From Terrimicrobiaceae bacterium (GTDB taxonomy: Bacteria > Verrucomicrobiota > Verrucomicrobiia > Chthoniobacterales > Terrimicrobiaceae), in assembly GCA_018402345.1 (NCBI GenBank), contig JAGYIV010000008.1, forward strand, positions 930,001 through 994,000: a stretch of 64,000 nucleotides of DNA, written 5' to 3'. The notes beneath the pieces are model-generated. The model saw nothing but the letters and a program-made list of their open reading frames with translations, made no database searches and was not told where the DNA came from. This document shows, piece after piece, positions 46,367 through 55,658 of the stretch (its first letter is position 1; the number at the start of each line of letters is the position of its first letter). The position numbers and the translations under genes were made by a program.

Positions 46367-46788
46367 ACCAGACCGCACCATCCGCACGACCCATGGGCAT
46401 CGCCCATCCCGCCGTTCTCGACGCCTTTGCCCACGACAAGCGCCGCGACCTCCTTGTGCTTGCCATGTATGAAACCCGTCCATGGACCGGCGGCGAGGAC
46501 CAGCTCCTCCAACTCCAAGAAAAACTGAACGCCTACGCCTCATTCATCCTCGACGGAGAAATGGCCGAGGCGTTCCCCCAATTCCTCGGCAAGCCCGTGG
46601 AAATTCAGCTCCGCACCCGCCACCAGCCAAGCACGCTCGCCCTCGGCCTCCTCCAGCAAGCCCAGGAGCAACTCTCACTCCAGCAAATCCACCTCGACAC
46701 CATTCTCATCTCGACAGAGGAGGAACTGCCCGGCACCGTCACCGAGCAGGGCGGCTGCGGCTGCAATCCCGGCGGCTGCTGCTCCTAA
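46363..46788 (+). CDS. DUF6572-like protein with cysteine-rich tail
   Basis: A 141-aa cytoplasmic protein. The core (AVLDAFAHDKRRDLLVLAMY, TGGEDQLLQLQEKLNAYASF, PVEIQLRTRHQPSTLALGLL) resembles DUF6572 proteins of unknown function. The last residues are GGCGCNPGGCCS, a metal-binding-like cysteine cluster not expected in that family. ATG overlaps the ORF6N stop (ATGA); its own stop overlaps the convergent dipeptidase by 4 bp. Confidence 0.78.
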   Translation: MNQTAPSARPMGIAHPAVLDAFAHDKRRDLLVLAMYETRPWTGGEDQLLQLQEKLNAYASFILDGEMAEAFPQFLGKPVEIQLRTRHQPSTLALGLLQQAQEQLSLQQIHLDTILISTEEELPGTVTEQGGCGCNPGGCCS

Positions 46789-48119
46789 CCGTTCGCCAAC
46801 TCCCGCAGCAACGCCTTGTTGAGGCGGATTCCCAAGAGAAAATTCTCCACCGGAAAGTTTTCATCAGGCGCATGCGCGCGACAATCGGGTGACGCCAGAG
46901 CCAGTAGCAAGGCCGGTTGTCCAAGCGTCCGCTGGAATTCGGTGAGAATCGGAATCGATCCTCCCTCGCGTGTCAGCGCGGGTTTTTTTCCGAACACCTC
47001 CTCCAGTGCCCGCTGGGCGGCCTTTCCCGCCGGCTGCATGGGATCCAGGAAAAACGCCTCCCCGCCGTGCCCGTCGGTCATCTCCAATGTCACTCCCGCC
47101 GGGCAGTGCTTCTCAAAATGTCTCCGCGCCATCGCCAGCACCGCATCGGGATGCTGATCGGGCACGAGGCGGAACGACACCTTGAAAAACGCCTCGGCAG
47201 GCAACACCGTTTTGCTGCCCTCACCCTGGTAGCCGCCGCCGAACCCGTTGATCTCGGCTGTCGGCCGGGCGCCGATGCGCTCGACAGCGGAATACCCCGC
47301 TTCCCCCGCCAACACCTTTACGCCGGCCTGCGCGGCGATCGCCTCGTCGCTCACCGGCGATTCCTTCGCCGCCTCGCGCTCCCATGGAGCCATCGGCTGC
47401 ACCGCATCATAGAACCCCTCAATCGCCACCCGCCCGTTGGCATCATGCAAGCTCGCCACCAACCGCGCCGCCGCCGTCACCGGATTCGCCACCGCGCCGC
47501 CATAAATGCCGGAGTGCAAATCCATCGCCGGTCCTTTCACCCGCACTTCCATGGTGGCGATGCCGCGCAGCGCGTAGCTCAAGGTCGGATATCCCTCAGC
47601 CGCCATGCCTGTGTCAGAAATCGCGATCGCATCACACGCCAACTCCTCCCGGTGTGTTTCCAGAAATGTCCCGAGGTGCTTGCTTCCGATCTCCTCCTCG
47701 CCCTCGATTAAAAACACCACATTCACAGGAAGTTCTCCCTCGGCGAGCGCCTCCTCGACCCCGAGGATATGCGCGAGGATTTGCCCTTTGTTATCCGAGG
47801 CCCCCCGGCCAAAAATCCGCCCAGATCGAATCACCGGATCGAACGGCGGAGATGTCCAAAGATTCAACGGCTCAGCAGGTTGCACATCATAGTGTCCGTA
47901 AATCAAGACCGTCTTCTTCGCGGGGTCGCGGGGCGATTTCGCCACCACCACCGGGCAGCCTGCTGTGGGCTCGGCACGTGCCTCCAATCCCATCCTTTCA
48001 AATTTGCCCACCAGCCACTCGGCGCACCGTTGCATGTCTTCCCGATGACAGCTCTGCGCGGACACGCTGGGGATTCGGACAAACTCCAACAACTCGTCAA
48101 CTCGAGGATCATTCTTCAT
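46785..48119 (-). CDS. M20-family dipeptidase
   Basis: A 444-aa zinc metallopeptidase. Metal ligands and catalytic residues are visible: VLIYGHYDVQP (His and Asp), FGRGASDNKGQ (bridging Asp), LIEGEEEIGSKHLG (catalytic Glu and ligand), SDTGMAAEGYPTLSYALRGI, and a dimerisation domain before GGSIPILTEFQ. Similar to carnosinase-like/ArgE-type dipeptidases that cleave small peptides in the cytoplasm. It is divergent from smc, with about 110 bp between them. Confidence 0.93.
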   Translation of the reverse strand: MKNDPRVDELLEFVRIPSVSAQSCHREDMQRCAEWLVGKFERMGLEARAEPTAGCPVVVAKSPRDPAKKTVLIYGHYDVQPAEPLNLWTSPPFDPVIRSGRIFGRGASDNKGQILAHILGVEEALAEGELPVNVVFLIEGEEEIGSKHLGTFLETHREELACDAIAISDTGMAAEGYPTLSYALRGIATMEVRVKGPAMDLHSGIYGGAVANPVTAAARLVASLHDANGRVAIEGFYDAVQPMAPWEREAAKESPVSDEAIAAQAGVKVLAGEAGYSAVERIGARPTAEINGFGGGYQGEGSKTVLPAEAFFKVSFRLVPDQHPDAVLAMARRHFEKHCPAGVTLEMTDGHGGEAFFLDPMQPAGKAAQRALEEVFGKKPALTREGGSIPILTEFQRTLGQPALLLALASPDCRAHAPDENFPVENFLLGIRLNKALLRELANG

Positions 48120-48232
48120 AAATACTCAACATCTTGTGGTCGTGAGGGAGGCCATACGCTGGATATGGTATTTTTTTCTTGTCGCACCCCCCTCGGGTTT
48201 TACGCTTTCGCGACGTCTTTATCCGGTCTCCC

Positions 48233-51200
48233 ATGTATCTGCAATCCCTGGAAATCATCGGCTTCAAATCCTTCGCCGCCAAAACCGTCCTCAACTTCCA
48301 CCGCGGCGTCACCGCCATCGTCGGGCCGAACGGCTGCGGCAAGTCCAATGTTCTGGACGCCATGCGCTGGGTCCTCGGCGAGCAATCCGCCAAAGCCCTC
48401 CGCGGCGGGGAGATGGCGGATGTCATTTTCAGCGGCACCGATAGCCGCCCGGCACTGGGCATGGCCGAGGTGTCGATGACCTTCTCCGAGTGCGAAAAGG
48501 AACTCGGCACCGAGTGGAACGAGGTCCGCATCACCCGCCGCGTCCACCGCGACGGCAAGAGCGAGTATTTCCTTAACAAAACCCCCTGCCGCCTGCGCGA
48601 CATCCACCAGCTCTTCATGGATACCGGCATCGGCCGCAGCGCCTACTCGATCATGGAGCAGGGCAAGATCGACCAGATTCTGAGCAACCGCCCGGAGGAC
48701 CGCCGCGCCATCTTCGAGGAGGCGGCGGGCATCACGAAATTCAAGGCCCAGAAAAAGGAAGCCCTCCGCAAACTCGAATACACCGAGTCGAACCTCGTTC
48801 GCGTCCAAGACATCATCAAGGAGGTCAAACGCCAGATCGGTTCCCTCCAACGCCAAGCGGCCAAGGCGCGCCGCTACCAGTCGATCCTCCAAGACCTCCG
48901 CGTGTTCGACACGCACATCTCCCACAAAACCTACCGCTCGCTCTCCACCGAACTCGACGACTTACGACAGCAATTGGGCCAGGGCGAGGATGCCCGCCAA
49001 ATCCACGAGGTGGAAATCGCCCAGCAGGAGGCCGAACTCGCCGGGTTCCGTCAAACCCTCCAGGAACTTGAAACCGAGGCTGCTGCCGTTCGCGACGGCA
49101 TGCAAACCCTCCGCAACCGCATCTTTTCCGCCGAAAACAGAATCTCGACCAACCACGAACGCACCTCCGAGGCCTCCGCGCTCATCGACCGCCACCGCCT
49201 TGATATCGCCCAAGCGGAGGAAAAAATCCGCACCCAGCAGGAACAGATCGAGCAGACCGACACCCTCCTCCAGCAAATGATCGAGAGCCTCCGCACGCAT
49301 CAGGAGACCCTCGACGAGCACGTCGCACGCTTGAATTCCGTGCGCGAGGAACGCGTCGCCGCAGAGCGTGAACTCACCTCGCAAACCACCGAACTCTCCC
49401 ATGCCGAGGCCCGCCTGAATTCCCTCCGCGGGGAAATCACCAGCGCCACCAGCCGCCGCGAATCCGGAGAAACACGCCTGCATTTGCTCCAAAACGAAAT
49501 CGAATCCGCCACCCGCGAGACAGCCGCCATCTCCGCCGGTCTGGAGGAACTCAAGCGCCGCTCCGAAGCCGCCCACCTCGCGCTCGAGCACGCCCAAGCC
49601 GAGACCTCCTCGGCCATGGCGGACCATGAGACCGCCCAACTCCAACGCCAAGACACCGAGGCCATCCTCAACACCGCCGGCAAGGAAGCGGCGGGCATCG
49701 AGTCCCGACTCGAAATCCTCCGCCAACTCCAGGAGCAAGGCGAGGGCCTCGACGAGGGCACCCAAGCTGTCCTCAAGGGCCTCGACAATCCGCCCTTTTT
49801 CCAAGCCGCCCTCAAAGGCACCGTGGCCCAGCACATCCGAGTCGAGGAACGCTTCATCGCGGCCATCGAAGCTGCCTTGGGCACCGCCCTCCAAGCGGTT
49901 GTGTTCAAGGATACGAGCGTTGCCGAGGCCGCCCTCGCCACCCTCACGGGAAAAAAACTCGGCCGCGCCGCCCTCATCCCCACTCAGTGGATTTCCTCTG
50001 GCGTATCGCAACAGACGCCCCAATCGACTTCCACCCTCCCCTTCGGCGTGCTCGGCCGCGCGTCCGAGATCGTCCTAGGCGAAGGCGAGGGCGCCGTGCT
50101 GGCGCGCGCCTTGTTGCGCGATGTCCTCATCGTCGACACCCTCGAAACCGCCATCCGCCTCCGCTCGGAACACACAGCCTTCTCCTTCGCCTCGCTCGAT
50201 GGCGGATTCATTGGCCAGGCAGGCATCATCCAAGGCGGAGCCACCGGTGAGAACACCGGCCAATCCACACTCCACCGCAAAATCCAAATCACCGAACTCG
50301 AGGGCGAACTCGCCGCCGCGATGGCACGAATCGAATCCCTCGCCGCCACCAAGGCCGCCGCCGTCGCCGCCATGGACCAAGCGACCGAACGCCTCAAGCT
50401 CGCCCGCGAATCGATGCAGGTGGCGCAAATCGAATCGGCCTCGGTGGACAACGAACGCCGCCACGCGGAACGCCAACTCGCGGACTTCGAAGCCAAGCGC
50501 GCCTCGTTCCAGCGGGAAGCCCTCAATATCGAGGAGGGCCTCCGCGGCAGCCTCGCGCAACTCAGCGAACTCGAATCCCGCATCGCCGAGTCGACCTGCG
50601 CCATCGATTCCCTCCGCACCGGCCGCTCCGAGAGCGAAGCACGCATCCAGGTCGTGCGAGAACGCGAAAGCGCGGCCTCCGACGCACTCAACGAAATCCG
50701 CGTCCGCGTTGCTACCGAACGCCAACAACAGGAAGGCCTCCACCGCCAGCGCGGCCCCATGGCTGCCCGCATCATCGAACTCAACGAACTCCTCGACGCC
50801 CGCCGCGTGGATATTTCGAATTACGAATCCCGCATCGATAGCCTCGCCGCCGAAAACGCCTCGCTCGACATCTCGATCGGGGAATGGCGCGCCGAACTCG
50901 AGTCCAGCGAAGCCTCCCTCGCCACCGTCCTCGCCAGACGCTCCGAAGTCAGCGAAAGCGCCGACGCCATCGAATCCGCGCTCCGCTCCGCCCGTCACCA
51001 ACTCGCCACGTTGCAAGACCAGCGAGGCCGCATCGAGGTCCGCATCGCCCAGACCGAGATGCGCATGGAAAACATCCGCGACCACGTCTCGCGGCGCTAC
51101 CAGACCGATCTGCAAGCCTTCGAACCCGATTCCTACGCCCTCATGGTCGCCCTCCGCGAGCGGAACAAACGCGCCCAAGGCGACTCCACACAACCTTCTG

Positions 51201-52063
51201 ACTCCCCCGACCAATCCGTCGAACCCACCGAACACGCCGCCGAGCCGGTTCCCATGCCCGCCGAAGGCGAGGGCATTCCCTGGGACCGTATCGAGGAACT
51301 CGTCGCCGAACTCACCGAGCGCATCGATTCCATGGGCCCAGTCAACATGGACGCCATCCAGGAATACGACGAACTCGAACAACGCCATATCTTCCTCGAA
51401 AAGCAAAACGCCGACCTCGTTTCGTCAAAAGCCGAACTCCTCGAGGTCATCTCGAAAATCAACCACACCACGAAGGCCCTCTTCGCCGAGACATTCGAAA
51501 AAATCCGCGATAACTTCCAATTCATGTTCACGGAACTCTTCGGCGGCGGCCGCGCGAACCTCATGCTCGTGGACGAGAACGATCCCCTCGAATGCGGCAT
51601 CGAGATCATCGCCAAGCCCCCCGGCAAACAACTCCAGAGCGTCAGCCTTCTCTCCGGCGGCGAGCGCACCATGACCGCCGTCTCCCTCCTCTTCGCCATC
51701 TACATGGTCAAGCCGAGCCCGTTCTGCGTCCTCGACGAAATGGACGCCCCGCTCGACGAATCGAACATCACCCGCTTCATCAAAATCCTCGACCGCTTCG
51801 TAGACCAGAGCCAGTTCGTCACCATCACCCACAACAAGCGCACCATCTCCCGCGCCGACATGCTCTACGGCGTGACCATGGAAGAACACGGCGTCAGCAA
51901 GCTCGTCAGCGTCCGCTTCAGCGGCAAAACAGACGACGCCGCGAAATCCGGCGAAAGCGTCGCCAAGGCCCTTGGCAAATCCGAAAACCTCGCCAGCGAA
52001 GACGCCGAGGCTGCCGCGGAGGTTCTTCCCGAGACCATCGAGTCCGAACCTCTCGTCTCATGA
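48233..52063 (+). CDS. smc: Chromosome segregation protein SMC
   Basis: A 1276-aa condensin ATPase. The N-terminal head has LEIIGFKSFAAKTVLNF and Walker A AIVGPNGCGKSNVLDAMRWV, then GRSAYSIMEQGKIDQIL. Long Ala/Glu/Arg-rich coiled coils (about 170-500 and 660-1030) flank a hinge near 510-650 (EQGEGLDEGTQAVLKGL, GGFIGQAGIIQGGA). The C-terminal head has the signature SLLSGGERTMTAVSLLFAIY and Walker B SPFCVLDEMDAPLDESN. An extended Pro/Glu-rich segment (about 985-1020) precedes the second head. ATG 48233 is the first codon of the fold. Confidence 0.97.
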   Translation: MYLQSLEIIGFKSFAAKTVLNFHRGVTAIVGPNGCGKSNVLDAMRWVLGEQSAKALRGGEMADVIFSGTDSRPALGMAEVSMTFSECEKELGTEWNEVRITRRVHRDGKSEYFLNKTPCRLRDIHQLFMDTGIGRSAYSIMEQGKIDQILSNRPEDRRAIFEEAAGITKFKAQKKEALRKLEYTESNLVRVQDIIKEVKRQIGSLQRQAAKARRYQSILQDLRVFDTHISHKTYRSLSTELDDLRQQLGQGEDARQIHEVEIAQQEAELAGFRQTLQELETEAAAVRDGMQTLRNRIFSAENRISTNHERTSEASALIDRHRLDIAQAEEKIRTQQEQIEQTDTLLQQMIESLRTHQETLDEHVARLNSVREERVAAERELTSQTTELSHAEARLNSLRGEITSATSRRESGETRLHLLQNEIESATRETAAISAGLEELKRRSEAAHLALEHAQAETSSAMADHETAQLQRQDTEAILNTAGKEAAGIESRLEILRQLQEQGEGLDEGTQAVLKGLDNPPFFQAALKGTVAQHIRVEERFIAAIEAALGTALQAVVFKDTSVAEAALATLTGKKLGRAALIPTQWISSGVSQQTPQSTSTLPFGVLGRASEIVLGEGEGAVLARALLRDVLIVDTLETAIRLRSEHTAFSFASLDGGFIGQAGIIQGGATGENTGQSTLHRKIQITELEGELAAAMARIESLAATKAAAVAAMDQATERLKLARESMQVAQIESASVDNERRHAERQLADFEAKRASFQREALNIEEGLRGSLAQLSELESRIAESTCAIDSLRTGRSESEARIQVVRERESAASDALNEIRVRVATERQQQEGLHRQRGPMAARIIELNELLDARRVDISNYESRIDSLAAENASLDISIGEWRAELESSEASLATVLARRSEVSESADAIESALRSARHQLATLQDQRGRIEVRIAQTEMRMENIRDHVSRRYQTDLQAFEPDSYALMVALRERNKRAQGDSTQPSDSPDQSVEPTEHAAEPVPMPAEGEGIPWDRIEELVAELTERIDSMGPVNMDAIQEYDELEQRHIFLEKQNADLVSSKAELLEVISKINHTTKALFAETFEKIRDNFQFMFTELFGGGRANLMLVDENDPLECGIEIIAKPPGKQLQSVSLLSGGERTMTAVSLLFAIYMVKPSPFCVLDEMDAPLDESNITRFIKILDRFVDQSQFVTITHNKRTISRADMLYGVTMEEHGVSKLVSVRFSGKTDDAAKSGESVAKALGKSENLASEDAEAAAEVLPETIESEPLVS

Positions 52064-52314
52064 CCCACGCCACCGAGACATACCCGGCCCTTCGCGATGC
52101 CGTGAAAAGGCGGTTGGATGTGGTGGCCGACGCCGCGCTGCGCACAAGCGATCCCGCCGCCCACCTCCAGGCCCTGAAGAACGCAGCGGCGGCACTCGAC
52201 AGGCTTGTGGCGGCATTGCCGACCGATGCAGACCCGATGATCCGCCATTACTTGGAGCGCCAGAGCTACACCAAGGCGCTGGATTGGCTGGAGAACCAAG
52301 CGCATCGCGATTGA
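52060..52314 (+). CDS. Small helical protein downstream of smc
   Basis: An 84-aa soluble, helical protein whose ATG overlaps the smc stop (ATGA). It reads ETYPALRDAVKRRLDVVADA, then LRTSDPAAHLQALKNAAAAL and IRHYLERQSYTKALDWLENQ. No family is recognised. Translational coupling to smc makes a role in chromosome maintenance possible, but ScpA/ScpB-type features are absent. Confidence 0.75.
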   Translation: MTHATETYPALRDAVKRRLDVVADAALRTSDPAAHLQALKNAAAALDRLVAALPTDADPMIRHYLERQSYTKALDWLENQAHRD

Positions 52315-52326
52315 TTCAGCAAAGCT

Positions 52327-52610
52327 TCAAGGGGAGCACGCTCCACACCCAGTTTCAGGGCTCTTTGCCATCGATGATAAAAAGCGAAGCCCTTTGAACT
52401 GCGTATAAGCCTTGGCGGTGGTGATCAACTGAAAGCCAGTAGAAAAGGCAAAGGCGGCAAGCCATGAAGCCATCCAGATTTGTTGGCGAGTCGGTGTTGC
52501 GAAGGGCAATCCGGGCATCACCAAGAAACATTCCAACACATCCCATGCCTGTTGGTTGGTGAGAGGTGGGACCCCATGGCTTGAAAGTCGAGTGTTTGCA
52601 CCGCGTCTGC
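52327..52610 (-). pseudogene. Decayed VapC-like PIN toxin, C-terminal remnant
   Basis: One minus-strand frame reads PPLTNQQAWDVLECFLVMPG and, further on, WMASWLAAFAFSTGFQLITT then YTQFKGLRFL. This is the C-terminal half of a VapC-type PIN domain (LTNxQAW, then the DxxLAAFA..G..L.T helix/strand and QFKGL end). The conserved Asp before ASWLAAFA is replaced by Met, part of the middle is shortened, and no start or N-terminal half is found upstream. It is a remnant rather than a working toxin. Confidence 0.5.
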
Positions 52611-52859
52611 GATTGCAATAGCTGACAGCTTTAAGACTCTTTGTGGAGATAGACTGTCACAGCGGGAGGGTCTCGGGGAGCGTGCCCGCCCTCGGGCCGG
52701 GCGATACCATGCCATTTTCCACAAGTCCAAATCCAAACGGATTTCGGCATGAGTCGGTGGCAGTTCGGATTCCGGAACATCGCGGTGTCGGTGAGTATCA
52801 ATGAGGGGCGCGGATCGTGCTCTTTGCGAGAGGGCGCTTTGACGATTTGAAGAGGCGGC

Positions 52860-53253
52860 GAGCGGGATCGCCGGGGCTTTCAGGTGGGGGTAGTCCAGTA
52901 GGTTGCGGTCGGTGGTGAGGGAACCAACTCCTCACGACGGGTGGTGGCGTTCAAAATACGGTCGGCGGAGCCGGCGTGGAAATTACCGGGGAGGAAGCAG
53001 GCCTCTTCCATGATCTCGAGGGTGCTGGGTTTGATGCCCCACCCATTTGTTTCGATCGCTTCGCTGAACCAGGGTTTCCAATGGACGGGCAATTCGATGC
53101 GCTCTCTTTCTTGCAGGTAGGCGAGTTCGGCGCTTGAAATCGGAATTACAAAATCCGCTCGGCGTTGCGGATCAAGTTGCGAGTGGAGACTGTAACGCAA
53201 GGGTCGTCGATTCCGAGAAAGAGAATCGCGCAGGAGTCCAGCAAGAGGTTCAC
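52860..53253 (-). pseudogene. Decayed VapC-like PIN toxin with two frameshifts
   Basis: Three consecutive minus-strand frames together give a full PIN toxin: NLLLDSCAILFLGIDD from GTG 53253 in one frame (ending at TAA in AERIL), then VIPISSAELAYLQERERIEL, and LEIMEEACFLPGNFHAGSAD with RILNATTRREELV in a second, and LTTDRNLLDYPHLKA in a third. Acidic PIN residues are recognisable (LLLDS, SAEL, SADRILNA, TTDRN). Two indels, near 53150 and 52915, break the frame. No antitoxin frame is clear upstream. Confidence 0.6.
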
Positions 53254-53426
53254 CGCAGCATATCCCGTGCGGGGTCCGTGAGGTCCACGTAAATGACGAC
53301 ACAAAAAGAGAGCACTTTCCGAGTTCGGGAAGCATGGTTCGAGCTGTCAATGTCAATCACCTTTGATCCAGTGTTGATGCGGCCTGGAGGGCTTTTCATT
53401 CATGCGAAAGATGGTATTATTTCGAT

Positions 53427-53807
53427 ATGTGGCTTCTCACCAAAATCGGCTTCTATTCGATCACCAAAAAACCCTCCCACCTCAACCCATATGGCCCGGC
53501 GGTTTTCAACATCCGTGGCCGCGACAAGGATGACCTGAAGCGCTTCGCGGAACTCGTGTCGCCCGACCCGGCAAAGCGTCCCGTGGTGCATGAATACGCA
53601 AACAGCGACTACCCATATCGCGTGTATCTCGACTCACAGGACGAAATGGATTCCGCAATGGCCAAGATTGCCGCTGTGATCGACTACGACAACTTCAAGG
53701 ACACGATCAAGGCGACGCCACATCAAAAGGCCAAACTGAAGTCCTACGAAGAACTCTGGTGCCTCCTCTACAACGCCTTTATTTCCCACCGCCCGCAAGG
53801 GAACTGA
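53427..53807 (+). CDS. Conserved small protein of unknown function
   Basis: A 126-aa cytoplasmic protein beginning MWLLTKIGFYSITKKPSH. It continues VFNIRGRDKDDLKRFAELV, EYANSDYPYRVYLDSQDEMD and AVIDYDNFKDTIKATPHQKA. This pattern (MWLLT-GFYSI-K near the start, DYPYR in the middle, IDYDNFK near the end) recalls a widespread family of uncharacterised proteins of about 110 aa. It stands alone between the toxin remnants and the integrated element. Confidence 0.82.
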   Translation: MWLLTKIGFYSITKKPSHLNPYGPAVFNIRGRDKDDLKRFAELVSPDPAKRPVVHEYANSDYPYRVYLDSQDEMDSAMAKIAAVIDYDNFKDTIKATPHQKAKLKSYEELWCLLYNAFISHRPQGN

Positions 53808-54189
53808 CTTTCGTAACAGTTATTCCCTGCCTGCCCCCCGAAGCCTATTACCACATCAACCCGAGCCAACGTTCCGTGAAGCCAAGATTCCAAGAAGCAC
53901 AGGACCCCCGAGGTCTTGTCGCTCTTGAACAGGCTCGACACCAGCATCGCCCGCTCCCGCGATTGGGAGTCGGCGTTCCGCCTCACTTTTGGGGAGAGAG
54001 CATACGCCGAAGCATACCCCTGAATCGACTGGAGCACCGATCCCTGCGAGTGGGATCGGGAGGCGGCCACGATCAGAGTCAAGGCCAATACTCGCACGCA
54101 AAATTAACCGCTGAATAAATGGCAAATGAGTGGCAAACTAAAAATTGGCCGGTTTTCGTGATTCTCCACAACTTGCTGTCGCAGAGAAA
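53808..54189. other. Non-coding stretch before the integrated element
   Basis: About 380 bases without a convincing gene. A 109-codon minus-strand frame (53768-54097, GTG start, hydrophobic beginning) is the only sizeable open frame; it has no recognisable family and overlaps the preceding gene, so it is not called. Lower GC than the flanking chromosome. Confidence 0.45.
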
Positions 54190-54234
54190 TGCGCCCCCCG
54201 GGACTCGAACCCGGAACCAATTGATTAAGAGTCA
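54190..54234. repeat. attachment site, distal copy (truncated tRNA-Lys 3' end)
   Basis: Identical over 45 bp to 61793-61837. It begins TGCGCCCCCCGGGACTCGAA and ends in the anticodon loop at GAGTCA. A further 9 bp upstream (54181-54189) match with two differences. The acceptor 5' half and D arm of the tRNA are missing here, so this is not a working tRNA gene. Confidence 0.92.
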
Positions 54235-54316
54235 CAGGTTGCTCCTCTTGTAATTTGCTTCCTCCAAGTAAGAAGAGGAACGATGAGGAATCAAGAGGAA
54301 GGAAAATGTTGTTTTA

Positions 54317-54334
54317 TTTGTCACTTCATGTCAC
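54317..54334. promoter_or_regulatory. Candidate integrase arm-type sites, left end
   Basis: TTTGTCAC at 54317-54324 and ATGTCAC at 54328-54334, about 11 bp apart. The same TTTGTCAC word occurs twice with 11-bp spacing at the right end of the element (61707-61725). Nearby (54243-54299) lie TCCTCTTG/CAAGAGGA inverted arms and three GAGGAA words. Arrangement suits integrase or excisionase binding; not proven. Confidence 0.45.
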
Positions 54335-54392
54335 AAGCAAATCGACATGAACACCGGCCTTTGGAGCCCCGCTGAAATGGAGGTGTTTTGAT

Positions 54393-55658
54393 ATGCCTCG
54401 CGAGTTCAAATTTGAAATCCGCAAGGATACGACCAGAAACACCTCGCCTTGGTGGATCGATATTCCTCCGAGGTATTCGGAAACGGGAAGGCGGCAGAAG
54501 CGGTTTTTCAAGACGCTGGATCGGGCCAAGGGGGAATTGCAATCTCTCAAGGCTCGTGTGGCCAATCATGGAATCTCTTCGCGGCTTTTGGGGGCGGCTT
54601 TTGAGGAGCAGGCGGCGGCTGCGCTGGCTTTGCTCAAGGAAGCAGGGTTGGAGAACCGGCAGTTGGTCACAATCGTGGCGGACTACATCGAGCGGGAGCG
54701 GGCGCGGACGAGTTCGGTGACGCTTTTGGAATGCTTCAAATCCTACATCGGGCGGGCTGTAACGGACAAAAAAAGCGATGAGCACATCCGGGGGCTGAAG
54801 GCGACGATGAAACTTTGCGAACCGCTTCACGCCCGCTTGCTGCCTGACATCTCGCACACAGATGTTCTCGGGCTTTTGGATGGGTTCACCAGGAGCACTC
54901 ACAATCTCAAGCTCCGGCAGCTTCGCGCTGTCTTCAATTACGCGATGGAGGGAGGGCGGGACTGGCTCTCGGCGAACCCTGCCGACAAGGTGGAATTTTT
55001 CCAGATCAAGCTCGGGGAGCCGGAGATTTACTCGCCGAAGCAGGTGGCGGAGTTCTTTGAGATTTGCCGTGAAAAGGATCGGGACCTTATTCCGGCACTC
55101 ACGCTTCTGTTTTTCTGTGGGGTGCGGCCGGACCACAATTCAGGTGAGATCACGAAGGCGACATGGGAGCACATTCTTCTTGAGGAGGGCGATCCGAGGG
55201 TGGAACTGCCTGCGGCGATTACAAAGACGGGGAGGCGGCGCACGATCAAACTCCGCTCCGCTCCGCTGGCTTGGCTGAAGTGGTGGATTTCAACTGGCGG
55301 AACCCCCGAGGGGGCTCTTGTGGCCTCACCGGGGGAGCCTTTCAAAAAGCGGCTCTACACGGTTTTGAGGAGCAAGACGGGGCTGGACGACAAGCCGGTG
55401 AAGAGAATCAAGGATGGGACGCGGAAAACTTTCGCCAGCTATCTTGCGCGGGCGGAGACGAAGGATGCGGCGATCAAGGAACTTGGGCATTCGGGGGCGG
55501 ACCTGCTTGACCGGCACTACCGCTCGGATGTGACTGCGGCGGAAGCTGAGGCGTTTTGGTCGATTTTGCCAATTGCGCCAGAGATATTGATGCCGCCCGG
55601 TCCCCGCAAAAAAAGCGTGGCGGGCGACGAAAAACCTCCAGCGAAGAAAAAACCATGA
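54393..55658 (+). CDS. Tyrosine recombinase/integrase
   Basis: A 421-aa phage-type integrase. The N-terminal arm-binding part (to about 85) is followed by a core-binding SAM-like domain (about 100-195; TLLECFKSYIGRAVTDKKSD, LKLRQLRAVFNYAMEGGRD) and the catalytic domain. Active-site elements: Arg in LTLLFFCGVRPDHNSGEIT, Lys in ITKTGRRRTIKL, the second Arg in KDGTRKTFASYLARAETKDA, His in IKELGHSGADLLDRHY and the nucleophile Tyr of RHYRSD. GGAGG lies 10 bp before ATG 54393. Its position beside the attachment site makes it the enzyme that inserted the element. Confidence 0.95.
   Translation: MPREFKFEIRKDTTRNTSPWWIDIPPRYSETGRRQKRFFKTLDRAKGELQSLKARVANHGISSRLLGAAFEEQAAAALALLKEAGLENRQLVTIVADYIERERARTSSVTLLECFKSYIGRAVTDKKSDEHIRGLKATMKLCEPLHARLLPDISHTDVLGLLDGFTRSTHNLKLRQLRAVFNYAMEGGRDWLSANPADKVEFFQIKLGEPEIYSPKQVAEFFEICREKDRDLIPALTLLFFCGVRPDHNSGEITKATWEHILLEEGDPRVELPAAITKTGRRRTIKLRSAPLAWLKWWISTGGTPEGALVASPGEPFKKRLYTVLRSKTGLDDKPVKRIKDGTRKTFASYLARAETKDAAIKELGHSGADLLDRHYRSDVTAAEAEAFWSILPIAPEILMPPGPRKKSVAGDEKPPAKKKP

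Noticed and set aside
53768-54097. 109-codon minus-strand frame with hydrophobic start
   Set aside because: GTG start without a clear ribosome site, 3' end inside the preceding gene and no recognisable domain.
54190-54234. A second tRNA-Lys gene
   Set aside because: Only the 3' part from the anticodon loop onward is present; no D arm or 5' acceptor strand, so it is the duplicated attachment site.
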